In this document: piece after piece, positions 1 to 5,328 of the stretch
How positions within the stretch are numbered: position 1 is the stretch's first letter
Layout: every line of letters begins with the position of its first letter
From: Pleurocapsa sp. MO_226.B13
GTDB lineage: Bacteria; Cyanobacteriota; Cyanobacteriia; Cyanobacteriales; Xenococcaceae
Length of the DNA stretch: 6,019 bases
Reading direction: 5' to 3'
Assembly: GCA_030064795.1 (NCBI GenBank)
Contig: JASJEI010000574.1
Coordinates: 1-6,019 of the forward strand
Made by a program: the position numbers and the translations under genes
Notes under the pieces: generated by a model
What the model saw: only the letters and a program-made list of their open reading frames with translations
Told to the model about the DNA's origin: nothing
Databases searched by the model: none

Positions 1-11
1 GAGAGACGAAG

Positions 12-87
12 GTAGGTTGGGTTGCACGAAGTAAAACCCAACTTAAACCCAATTATTGTTGGGTTTCGTAAACTCAACCCAACCTAC
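12..87. repeat. Intergenic palindromic repeat with 13-bp perfect arms
   Basis: GTAGGTTGGGTTG at 12-24 is the exact reverse complement of 75-87. A second nested pair, AAACCCAAC near 34-42 and GTTGGGTTT at 58-66, lets the whole segment fold into one long interrupted hairpin with its tip around 43-57. GAGAGA at 1-6 and TCTCTC near 101-106 may extend the symmetry. Repeats built from GTAGGTTGGGTTG and AACCCAAC arms are common between genes in cyanobacterial genomes. No ORF is carried, so this is a non-autonomous, REP- or MITE-like sequence rather than a gene. The repeat structure is read directly from the sequence; its class is inferred. Confidence 0.75.
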
Positions 88-160
88 AATACTCTATCGA
101 TCTCTCTCACTACTTTAGGAAAATGGTATAACTTCTGTAAGGGCGTTTCGCCCTAAAGGA

Positions 161-170
161 CTCGCGCTCG
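161..170. repeat. Left copy of 10-bp target-site duplication
   Basis: CTCGCGCTCG here directly abuts the left inverted repeat and is repeated in the same orientation at 1507-1516, directly after the right inverted repeat. A duplication of about 10 bp fits IS4-family elements. An exact copy on both sides suggests a simple, fairly recent insertion with no later rearrangement. Confidence 0.8.
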
Positions 171-187
171 CTGGTTGACTGACAAAA
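171..187. repeat. Left terminal inverted repeat of the IS
   Basis: CTGGTTGACTGACAAAA is an exact reverse-complement match to 1490-1506. The match stops at position 188, so the perfect repeat is 17 bp. This is the expected transposase-binding and cleavage end. Confidence 0.88.
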
Positions 188-239
188 GTTCCCAGAGAGC
201 GATCGCTACTCTCCTTGAGTCATTCTTGCGAGCGTGATG

Positions 240-254
240 GAAGGTGTTACCTTC
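240..254. other. Small hairpin in the IS leader
   Basis: GAAGGT-GTT-ACCTTC forms a perfect 6-bp stem with a 3-base loop, inside the element and 58 bases upstream of the transposase start. Hairpins in IS leaders can limit transposase translation from transcripts entering from outside. That role is only an inference here, because the hairpin does not overlap the start codon. Confidence 0.4.
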
Positions 255-312
255 TCAAATTGGCTACAGATGCCTTATTCTGACTGGGTGACTAAACTCA
301 GACAGAACTAAT

Positions 313-1488
313 ATGGAAAACACCTCCCGCATCTATGATGCCCTTGTAACTCTATTGGGTCAATCCAAGCAATGGGCTGATGTCAGGCATCTATATACTC
401 TCGTGTGGATGGTAATTGGACTAATTCACTCAGGTAGCGTCAACCTGACAAAATGGACTATGTACATCCACTCACGAGCTGTATTTGCCCAAAGCAAGCA
501 ACGTCGATTCAGCCGATGGTTGCATAATCCCCGAATTAATCCACAAAGGTTATATGATCCACTGATTCAGGAAGCCTTGAATGGGTGGCAAGAGGAACTG
601 TTGTATCTCAGCTTAGATACTTCTATGCTATGGAATCAGTATTGTCTGATTCGGGTGGCTGTGGTGTACCGAGGAAGAGCTGTGCCAGTGGCATGGCGAG
701 TGCTGGAGCATTCTTCTAGCAGCGTAAAGATAGCCACCGACAAGGACTTGCTCAAACGAGTGTCCCGATTGATGCCCAAGAGAGTGAAAGTTGTACTGCT
801 TGGAGATCGAGGATTTATCGATACTCAATTAATGAAATATGTCCGTCAACAGCTTGGTTGGAGTTATCGAATCCGAATCAAGAGCGACTTCTGGATTTGG
901 CGGACAGGTAAAGGCTGGTGTCAAGTCAAAGATTTTCACTCTTGTCGAGGAAAAGCTCTACTGCTGCAAAATGTTCGTATTCATAAAACTGAATTCTATG
1001 GTCCAGTTAGTATGGCTCTAGCTTGTGAACCTATAAGTGGGGAACTTTGGTACATCGTCAGTAATGAAGCTACTACTCTTCAAACATTTCGTGAATATGG
1101 CTTGCGCTTCGACATTGAGGAGAGTTTTCTTGATGACAAATCCAATGGTTTTGAATTAGAAAGCTCGGAAATTCGTAATGCACCCGCCTTATCCCGATTG
1201 TGTTTAGTTTTAGCGCTCGCTACGTTATATTTAACTGCTCAAGGAACTGAGGTGGTCGCTCAAGGAAAACGCCGTTTGGTTGACCCTCACTGGTTTCGAG
1301 GGAGCAGCTATCTTAAAATTGGTTGGGCATGGGTTAAAACTGCTCTAACTCAAGGTTGGGAGTTGTTTCAGACTCTCTTCTTAAATGGTCAAGGTGACCC
1401 ACAGCCAGCGATCGCTTCTCGCCAACAGGATGAGCGAAAAAAGTATCGTTTGGAGTTTACAGTAAGGTCGTTTGACTATGCCTGTTGA
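313..1488 (+). CDS. IS4-family DDE transposase
   Basis: This protein cuts and rejoins the ends of its own insertion sequence. It has 391 residues, a normal length for IS4-type transposases. Asp102 (in LSLDTSM) and Asp165 (in LLGDRGF) are the first two catalytic acids. Glu269 lies in an exact IS4 YREK signature, Y262-x2-R265-x3-E269-x6-K276. The N-terminal 70 residues or so are basic and probably bind the terminal repeats; the spacing between Asp165 and Glu269 fits the beta-strand insertion known in this family. The ATG at 313 is the first in-frame start after a stop at 289-291. No strong ribosome binding site precedes it, consistent with low transposase expression. The frame is intact, with all catalytic residues present and a HIP1 site inside the 3' end (1408-1415), so the element seems adapted to a cyanobacterial host. 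Confidence 0.92.
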   Translation: MENTSRIYDALVTLLGQSKQWADVRHLYTLVWMVIGLIHSGSVNLTKWTMYIHSRAVFAQSKQRRFSRWLHNPRINPQRLYDPLIQEALNGWQEELLYLSLDTSMLWNQYCLIRVAVVYRGRAVPVAWRVLEHSSSSVKIATDKDLLKRVSRLMPKRVKVVLLGDRGFIDTQLMKYVRQQLGWSYRIRIKSDFWIWRTGKGWCQVKDFHSCRGKALLLQNVRIHKTEFYGPVSMALACEPISGELWYIVSNEATTLQTFREYGLRFDIEESFLDDKSNGFELESSEIRNAPALSRLCLVLALATLYLTAQGTEVVAQGKRRLVDPHWFRGSSYLKIGWAWVKTALTQGWELFQTLFLNGQGDPQPAIASRQQDERKKYRLEFTVRSFDYAC

Positions 1489-1489
1489 G

Positions 1490-1506
1490 TTTTGTCAGTC
1501 AACCAG
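1490..1506. repeat. Right terminal inverted repeat of the IS
   Basis: TTTTGTCAGTCAACCAG is the exact reverse complement of 171-187. It starts one base after the transposase stop codon, so the coding region and the element end are tightly packed. Confidence 0.88.
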
Positions 1507-1516
1507 CTCGCGCTCG
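1507..1516. repeat. Right copy of 10-bp target-site duplication
   Basis: CTCGCGCTCG is identical to 161-170 and directly abuts the right inverted repeat. Position 1517 onward resumes the interrupted older repeat. Confidence 0.8.
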
Positions 1517-1606
1517 TCTAACGACTTGCTTGCGCAACCGCATCGCGAACCGCCCCTACTAATTCCAAATTCCTAAATAGATCTGAGATAATGTAGTTAA
1601 CAAATC

Positions 1607-1617
1607 GCAATTATTGC
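1607..1617. promoter_or_regulatory. Small palindrome upstream of the Crp-like gene
   Basis: GCAAT-T-ATTGC is a perfect 5-1-5 inverted repeat 120 bases before the regulator's start codon, in an AT-rich stretch (1561-1736) that otherwise contains no gene. Dimeric Crp/Fnr proteins bind palindromes, and autoregulation is common. However, this sequence is shorter than a usual Crp or Fnr box and could be chance. Confidence 0.2.
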
Positions 1618-1686
1618 TACACAAACTCATTTATTTATCATCTCTATTTCATCCCAAATCTAATTAGAGTTTCAGGAAATACTCAG

Positions 1687-1692
1687 TATAAA
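1687..1692 (+). promoter_or_regulatory. Candidate -10 element for the Crp-like gene
   Basis: TATAAA lies 44 bases upstream of the start codon, in an AT-rich region, and resembles a sigma-70 -10 box. No good -35 hexamer is found 16-18 bases further upstream (TTAGAG is the best), so the promoter may need an activator or may lie elsewhere. Confidence 0.25.
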
Positions 1693-1722
1693 AAAGCACG
1701 ATTAATTATGTTAGTTGCTCGA

Positions 1723-1727
1723 TAGGA
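1723..1727 (+). promoter_or_regulatory. Ribosome binding site of the Crp-like gene
   Basis: TAGGA ends 9 bases before ATG 1737 and supports that start. A nearer ATG at 1728 is followed at once by a TAG stop and cannot be used. Confidence 0.6.
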
Positions 1728-1736
1728 ATGTAGCAA

Positions 1737-2363
1737 ATGAAGTTAGACATAGTCGATCGTTTACCCGAAATACTGAGAGATAATGCAATTATCCAAAATG
1801 TAGCCAAAGGACAAAGATTATTTCGCAGAGGCGATCGCGCCAACTATTTGTATTTAATCGAGCAAGGTCGCTTCCAAGAGGTAAGCTATCCAGAAAAAAT
1901 GGCAGTTTTACAAATATTAAATCGCGGAGAAACTTTGGGAGAAACTAGTTTGCTGTTTACAACTTATCACTCAACTGCGATCGCTCAAACCGAGGCTCGC
2001 GTTATTGCCTATCCTAAATCTATGGTGTTAGAAAGTCTCGAACAATCGCCTTTGATAGTTGAAGCAACTGTAGAAATGCTTAGCAAGAAAATAGACGAGT
2101 TTCAAAAGCGTTTGGAATGGCGGAATATTTCTGTTGCCGATCGCCGAGTCTTGAAATACTTTGAAGATAATTGGCAAAAGCAATCTGAAGATACCGAAGA
2201 CGACTCTCGAACCTTGACTTTAAATGCTCCTTTACAGGAAATTGCTGCGGAGTTGGGTTTTGTACCTGGAACTCTATCTAGAGCCTTAGCCAAACTAGAG
2301 GCAGACTGCAAGATCGCTCGCCAAAGCGATCGCATTACCTTACACAATTCGGATGCTGCCTAG
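1737..2363 (+). CDS. Crp/Fnr-family transcriptional regulator with altered ligand pocket
   Basis: This 208-residue protein has the two-domain plan of Crp/Fnr regulators. The cyclic-nucleotide-binding-like beta barrel is at about 15-100 (GxRLFRRGDRANYLYLIEQG at 25-44; GETSLLFTTYHSTA at 68-81). A dimerisation helix follows at about 103-130, then a winged helix-turn-helix at about 133-203 (PLQEIAAELG, TLSRALAKLE). The start is ATG 1737: an in-frame stop lies just upstream at 1731-1733, and TAGGA at 1723-1727 is a ribosome binding site at 9-base spacing. The phosphate-binding cassette has His78 where cAMP-binding proteins have Arg, so canonical cAMP binding is doubtful. It has only one cysteine, Cys191, so an Fnr-type iron-sulfur cluster is unlikely. 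The recognition helix reads G178-x2-SR rather than ExxSR, suggesting a different DNA site. Its ligand and targets cannot be told from the sequence. It converges with susA, and its TAG stop overlaps the left end of a MITE-like element. Confidence 0.88.
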   Translation: MKLDIVDRLPEILRDNAIIQNVAKGQRLFRRGDRANYLYLIEQGRFQEVSYPEKMAVLQILNRGETLGETSLLFTTYHSTAIAQTEARVIAYPKSMVLESLEQSPLIVEATVEMLSKKIDEFQKRLEWRNISVADRRVLKYFEDNWQKQSEDTEDDSRTLTLNAPLQEIAAELGFVPGTLSRALAKLEADCKIARQSDRITLHNSDAA

Positions 2364-2490
2364 TACTCTGTCAATAATTAATTGATGGGTTGGGGGAAGC
2401 AGGACAAAGGCTTTAGCCGCATGTAGCAGGGGAAGCAGGGGAAGATACTTATTAATATTTATCCCTCAAATCAATGTTGACAGACCACTA
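2361..2490. mobile_element. MITE-like element flanked by TA, about 126 bp
   Basis: Left end TA-GTACTCTGTCAA (2361-2374) and right end TTGACAGACCAC-TA (2477-2490) are inverted repeats matching at 10 of the first 12 element bases. Weaker similarity continues inward, to about 20 of 29 bases. A TA at each edge fits the TA target duplication of IS630/Tc1-mariner-type elements. The interior has no ORF, but has a GGCT-TT-AGCC hairpin (2409-2418) and a 9-bp tandem repeat. This would be a non-autonomous element moved by a transposase encoded elsewhere. The left TA plus the first element base forms the regulator's TAG stop. Removing one TA and the element still leaves TAG, because position 2491 is G, so the protein's end was not changed. 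The inverted repeat and TA edges are seen; the mobile origin is inferred. Confidence 0.55.
2426..2443. repeat. Two tandem copies of GCAGGGGAA
   Basis: GCAGGGGAA occurs twice head to tail (2426-2434 and 2435-2443), and a related GGGGAAGCAGG lies at 2393-2403. It sits inside the MITE-like element. Purine-rich GCAGGGGA repeats are frequent in cyanobacterial intergenic DNA. There are too few copies, and no spacers, for a CRISPR array. Confidence 0.55.
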
Positions 2491-2595
2491 GAGAGTTCAT
2501 TGTATCCACGAACGACCGCCAGTCGCGTCCTTACAGGAAGTTTTTCTTGACTTTTACCAGAGCGCGATCGCATTTTATTGATGTAATAATCCAGA

Positions 2596-2621
2596 TTCCC
2601 CGTCCCTTCTAGGACGGAGAA
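2596..2621 (-). terminator. Hairpin after susA, possible terminator
   Basis: TTCCCCGTCC at 2596-2605 pairs with GGACGGAGAA at 2612-2621, giving a 10-bp stem with one mismatch and a 6-base loop. In the minus direction it begins 5 bases after the susA stop codon. No strong run of U follows on either strand, so it may be a weak terminator or a 3'-end stabilising hairpin. Its place between convergent genes would allow it to serve the plus-strand regulator too. Confidence 0.5.
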
Positions 2622-2626
2622 TGCGG

Positions 2627-5047
2627 TCAGCGTTGCCAGTGTTGTTCCAATAGCTCTTTCGCTCTTGGCTTATAAATCAGATAAAACAAGGCTTCAATAT
2701 AACGCAAGAGATCTTCGCGTTGTTCTTTAGAGGTGTAATTCCAGAAACCATAAATACGAGCTAGAGATAGCAATCTGGTTGTGTGGATTTTCCAAGTATA
2801 GGTACTGAAAACTCTCTTCATACCTAAATCGGAAATCTCATGCCAATAGTCGGGGTTTCGATCGCACTTGTCAACAAACTCCAAAATTTTCGTGGCAGTT
2901 TCCTCTAGATGAGTTGGGTTAATATAAAAGCCATTAACACCATCTTGGATAATTTCTAAAGGCCCGCCAAATTGAGTCCCAAAGGTAGGTAAACCAGAAA
3001 TCATTGCTTCTAAAATGGTTAAACCAAAGGCTTCAAACAAAGCAGGTTGGATGAATACTCCTTGGCGATCGGCGATGACTCGATAGATTTCCCCAGATTC
3101 AGCCTTTGGCAAACGCAGCCCTAACCAGCGGATCTTACCATGAAGATTGTATTGTTCGATGATGCGATACATTTTGGCAATTTCTTCACGTTCTTCATTA
3201 TCTTCCGTTTCCGTCCCGTGGATTTTCCCTGCGACTAAAACCAGATTGCATCGTTCTTGTAACTCTGGCGATCGCCCAAAACATTCAGTTAAACCAGTAA
3301 GATTTTTAATCCGATCTAATCTCGCCATCGAAAAGAGGGGACGTTTACTAGGGTCGTCTAATTTGCCAAAAATAAAACTAGGATCGTCGGTGGTAAAGAG
3401 CAATTCTGTTAATTTCTCTATTTTAGAAGGAATGCGTTCTTGAGAACGGGTATAGGGGAAGTAGATATTTTCGTTCACTCCTGGGGGAACGATGTTAAAC
3501 TTCGGGGAAAATAATTCGATACCATTAACCACATGATAAAAATCTGGCATGGTGAAATTATCATAAGATTCGTATTGTCCTACACTGTCTGCTCTGCCAG
3601 CAATTTCTTGATAGGTACTGCTAATGATACAGTTGGCTGCATTCATCGCAATTAAATCGGCAGTAAATTGCAAGGAAAAATGATAGTTAGGTTCTAAATC
3701 TTGCCAATACAGGTTACTAAATAGATACTTAGATTTTTCTAAAGCGTGGGCAATAGTAAACTGAGTAACTTTTAACCGACGGGCAAGGAGAAAGGAAACT
3801 AAATTACCATCAGAATAGTTACCGATAATCAGATCGGGAATACCTTGAAACTCAGCATAAAGTTCTTTTTCCGCATCGATCGCATAGGTTTCGAGATAGG
3901 GCCAAATCTCAAAGCGAGAAATCCAGTTTTGAGTTAGTTTGGGGTTGAATTCCCTTAATGGTACGCGCAAAATCCAAGCATTATCAGTACCGTGGACTTT
4001 TTCTAGTCGTTCGTTACAACGAGTTCCATCATTATTGGGGATCAGACGAGTCAGAATAATTACCTTGGGTTCTATTTTGAGACTATCCAAACCAGCTAGA
4101 GAAATATCTTCTTGTAGTTGTTTTTCCAAACTTCTAGCTTGGTCGAGGACGTAAACCACCTGTCCGCCAGTGTCGGGACGACCCAAAACTCCTTCTTGGG
4201 CAAACCAACCATGAACCGAAACTAGGACAATGCGGAAGATCATCGGAATACGAGACAAGAAAGCTTCGAGAACCTGGTCGTCAGGCGAGTCAATCAATTC
4301 ATCCAAAATCTCTAAGGTTTCTCTCACTCTAGCTGCGGTATTCCCCCAACCTGGTTCAAAACCGAAATCTTGTAATTCAAAGCGAAATTCTTCAGAGGGT
4401 TTATCTGGCGACAGTCCACTGACAAAATTTAACGCCTGTTTAACGCGATCGCTCAATTGTTGGCTGTTTTTAATTCTGCCGTTAATTAGGAGAGTAGTAC
4501 CGTTATAACTATGAAGACTTAAAAAGCTATAGAGAGCTTCTAACCAGCGATCGGGGTCTTGAAAAAGTTTGCTAGAAAGATAGCGATTGAGATATTGTAC
4601 TCCTCTGCCAATATTTTTGGAGTCGCGAATCTTCGGCGAATAATCATAGAAGGGTCGAAAATCAATCTCAAATACGTCTCCTTCTTCGGGATGAAAATGA
4701 TTGACAAAGCGATCGCGTGTATCTAGCAGTTGTTGAATCGTCATTGATTCGTAGTTTAAATCTTCAAATACCCGATAAGCTTCTTGTCGGGCAATCTTAG
4801 GACGAATAATTAGGCAAATACTTTCTTTTTCCAGAATAATCTCCTGGGTATAGTAAATTAACTTACCTAATTGAGAATAATGATAGTATTGCCCTGGATT
4901 AGCCTTTGTTTGACAGAATAAATCAAAGGAGTTGAGAATATCGTTACGTAGTAGATATTGTCGCTCGGATACTGTCAACTCGCTAATGAATTCTTTTAAA
5001 TCGTTTTTTTCTGCGGAATTTAAAATTGCTTCAATCAAATAGGACAT
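2627..5047 (-). CDS. susA: Sucrose synthase
   Basis: This enzyme reversibly converts sucrose plus ADP or UDP to NDP-glucose plus fructose in the cytoplasm. Cyanobacterial forms generally favour sucrose cleavage and ADP, feeding glycogen and polysaccharide synthesis. The 806-residue length equals plant sucrose synthases. An N-terminal regulatory region (about 1-260) precedes a GT-B, GT4-type catalytic core. Core motifs are VSVHGWFAQEGVLGRPDTGG (277 on), TIAHALEKSKY with His434, PPGVNENIYFPY at 521-532, SMARLDRIKN with Arg576 and Lys581, and the EX7E pair Glu672/Glu680 in EAFGLTILE. All catalytic residues seem present. The plant-type N-terminal RxxS phosphorylation site is not evident. Start ATG 5047 is supported by GGAAG at 9-base spacing. 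Length and the N-terminal region separate it from sucrose-phosphate synthase. It appears monocistronic: a terminator lies upstream, a convergent gene downstream, and no sucrose-phosphate synthase or phosphatase gene is in view. Confidence 0.96.
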   Translation of the reverse strand: MSYLIEAILNSAEKNDLKEFISELTVSERQYLLRNDILNSFDLFCQTKANPGQYYHYSQLGKLIYYTQEIILEKESICLIIRPKIARQEAYRVFEDLNYESMTIQQLLDTRDRFVNHFHPEEGDVFEIDFRPFYDYSPKIRDSKNIGRGVQYLNRYLSSKLFQDPDRWLEALYSFLSLHSYNGTTLLINGRIKNSQQLSDRVKQALNFVSGLSPDKPSEEFRFELQDFGFEPGWGNTAARVRETLEILDELIDSPDDQVLEAFLSRIPMIFRIVLVSVHGWFAQEGVLGRPDTGGQVVYVLDQARSLEKQLQEDISLAGLDSLKIEPKVIILTRLIPNNDGTRCNERLEKVHGTDNAWILRVPLREFNPKLTQNWISRFEIWPYLETYAIDAEKELYAEFQGIPDLIIGNYSDGNLVSFLLARRLKVTQFTIAHALEKSKYLFSNLYWQDLEPNYHFSLQFTADLIAMNAANCIISSTYQEIAGRADSVGQYESYDNFTMPDFYHVVNGIELFSPKFNIVPPGVNENIYFPYTRSQERIPSKIEKLTELLFTTDDPSFIFGKLDDPSKRPLFSMARLDRIKNLTGLTECFGRSPELQERCNLVLVAGKIHGTETEDNEEREEIAKMYRIIEQYNLHGKIRWLGLRLPKAESGEIYRVIADRQGVFIQPALFEAFGLTILEAMISGLPTFGTQFGGPLEIIQDGVNGFYINPTHLEETATKILEFVDKCDRNPDYWHEISDLGMKRVFSTYTWKIHTTRLLSLARIYGFWNYTSKEQREDLLRYIEALFYLIYKPRAKELLEQHWQR

Positions 5048-5056
5048 AAATCATTA

Positions 5057-5061
5057 CTTCC
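5057..5061 (-). promoter_or_regulatory. Ribosome binding site of susA
   Basis: Read on the minus strand this is GGAAG, 9 bases before ATG 5047. Another ATG only 3 bases after it is in a different frame, so the 5047 start is preferred. Confidence 0.65.
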
Positions 5062-5220
5062 TTTTCAACATTATCTTTCGGTTCGATTACAATGACTTTG
5101 GTATCGCTATCGGTAACGTCAAGGCGATCGCTTATTAGTTAGGTAGAATGAGACCATAAACATGGCTCTATACCCATTGGCGTTCGATCGATTTTTGATA
5201 CATTTAAGCTTAATAAGCAC

Positions 5221-5249
5221 TGAATATGTTTATGCTGCTCTATAGTCAA
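5221..5249 (-). promoter_or_regulatory. Weak candidate promoter for susA
   Basis: On the minus strand, TTGACT (5249-5244) and TATTCA (5226-5221) are separated by 17 bases. The -35 matches consensus at 5 of 6 positions, but the -10 at only 3. It would give a leader of about 165 bases before susA. It lies downstream of the terminator that ends the PPC gene, which is where a susA promoter is expected. No NtcA-type GTA-N8-TAC site was found in 5048-5290. Confidence 0.25.
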
Positions 5250-5290
5250 ATTCTCGTCCCGTCCTGAAACATCCTTATTAAAATCTGCTG

Positions 5291-5320
5291 CTCAGGGCAA
5301 AGCGCTTGCTTTGCCCTGAG
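5291..5320 (-). terminator. Strong hairpin terminator after the PPC-domain gene
   Basis: CTCAGGGCAAAGC at 5291-5303 and its exact reverse complement at 5308-5320 form a 13-bp perfect GC-rich stem with a 4-base loop. In the minus direction the hairpin starts 8 bases after the stop codon at 5331-5329. A short ATTTTAAT stretch follows the stem after 6 bases. It should end the PPC-gene transcript and separate it from susA, 243 bp further on. Confidence 0.75.
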
Positions 5321-5328
5321 TTGCTTAA

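Larger units (their letters stand above)
171..1506 (+). mobile_element. Complete IS4-family insertion sequence, 1336 bp
   Basis: The element is bounded by 17-bp perfect terminal inverted repeats, CTGGTTGACTGACAAAA at 171-187 and its reverse complement at 1490-1506. The identical 10-bp sequence CTCGCGCTCG flanks it on both sides. It encodes one uninterrupted DDE transposase (313-1488), whose stop codon lies one base before the right inverted repeat. The remaining 125 bp at the left end (188-312) is a non-coding leader with a short hairpin. The transposase motifs, total length and duplication length all fit the IS4 family, perhaps the IS4Sa or a related subgroup; the subgroup is not certain. 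All parts needed for movement seem present, so it could be active. It carries no passenger gene. Confidence 0.9.
137..1559. repeat. Older palindromic repeat split by the insertion sequence
   Basis: GTAAGGGCGTTTCG at 137-150 matches the reverse complement of CGAACCGCCCCTAC at 1546-1559 at 12 of 14 positions. These arms now lie about 1.4 kb apart, on either side of the insertion sequence. Removing the element and one copy of the 10-bp direct repeat brings them within roughly 77 bp, making one compact inverted repeat. The left arm also holds a local hairpin, GGGCG-TTT-CGCCC, at 141-153. Arms resembling GTAGGGGCG and CGCCCCTAC are widespread in cyanobacterial intergenic DNA. The remaining non-coding sequence here has no recognisable gene. 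Confidence 0.6.
199..5131. repeat. Ten HIP1 palindromes (GCGATCGC)
   Basis: Exact GCGATCGC octamers start at 199, 1408, 1831, 1977, 2326, 2564, 3268, 4445, 4709 and 5124. By base composition far fewer than one would be expected in 6 kb. HIP1 enrichment is a hallmark of many cyanobacterial genomes and supports the assignment. Two copies fall within the insertion sequence, and none occurs in the PPC-gene fragment. Confidence 0.85.

Noticed and set aside
628..1021. Small frames overlapping the transposase (628-828 minus, 839-1021 plus)
   Set aside because: The transposase frame contains all catalytic motifs here. These frames have no recognisable motif. IS4-type elements do not need a second frame.
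2102..2347. Minus-strand frame inside the Crp-like gene
   Set aside because: It is antisense to the helix-turn-helix coding region and has no motif of its own.
2393..2443. CRISPR-like short repeats
   Set aside because: Only two adjacent 9-bp copies plus one partial copy, without spacers of regular length or nearby cas genes.
3147..4508. Plus-strand open frames at 3147-3443, 3939-4154 and 4230-4508
   Set aside because: They lie antisense within the clearly coding susA gene, have Ser/Arg-rich composition typical of antisense shadows, and match no recognisable family.
2627..5047. Sucrose-phosphate synthase instead of sucrose synthase
   Set aside because: The 806-residue length, the N-terminal region of about 260 residues and the HGWFAQEGVLGRPDTGG-type motif fit sucrose synthase.
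5048..5290. NtcA-binding site upstream of susA
   Set aside because: Some cyanobacterial susA genes respond to nitrogen, but no GTA-N8-TAC sequence was found here.
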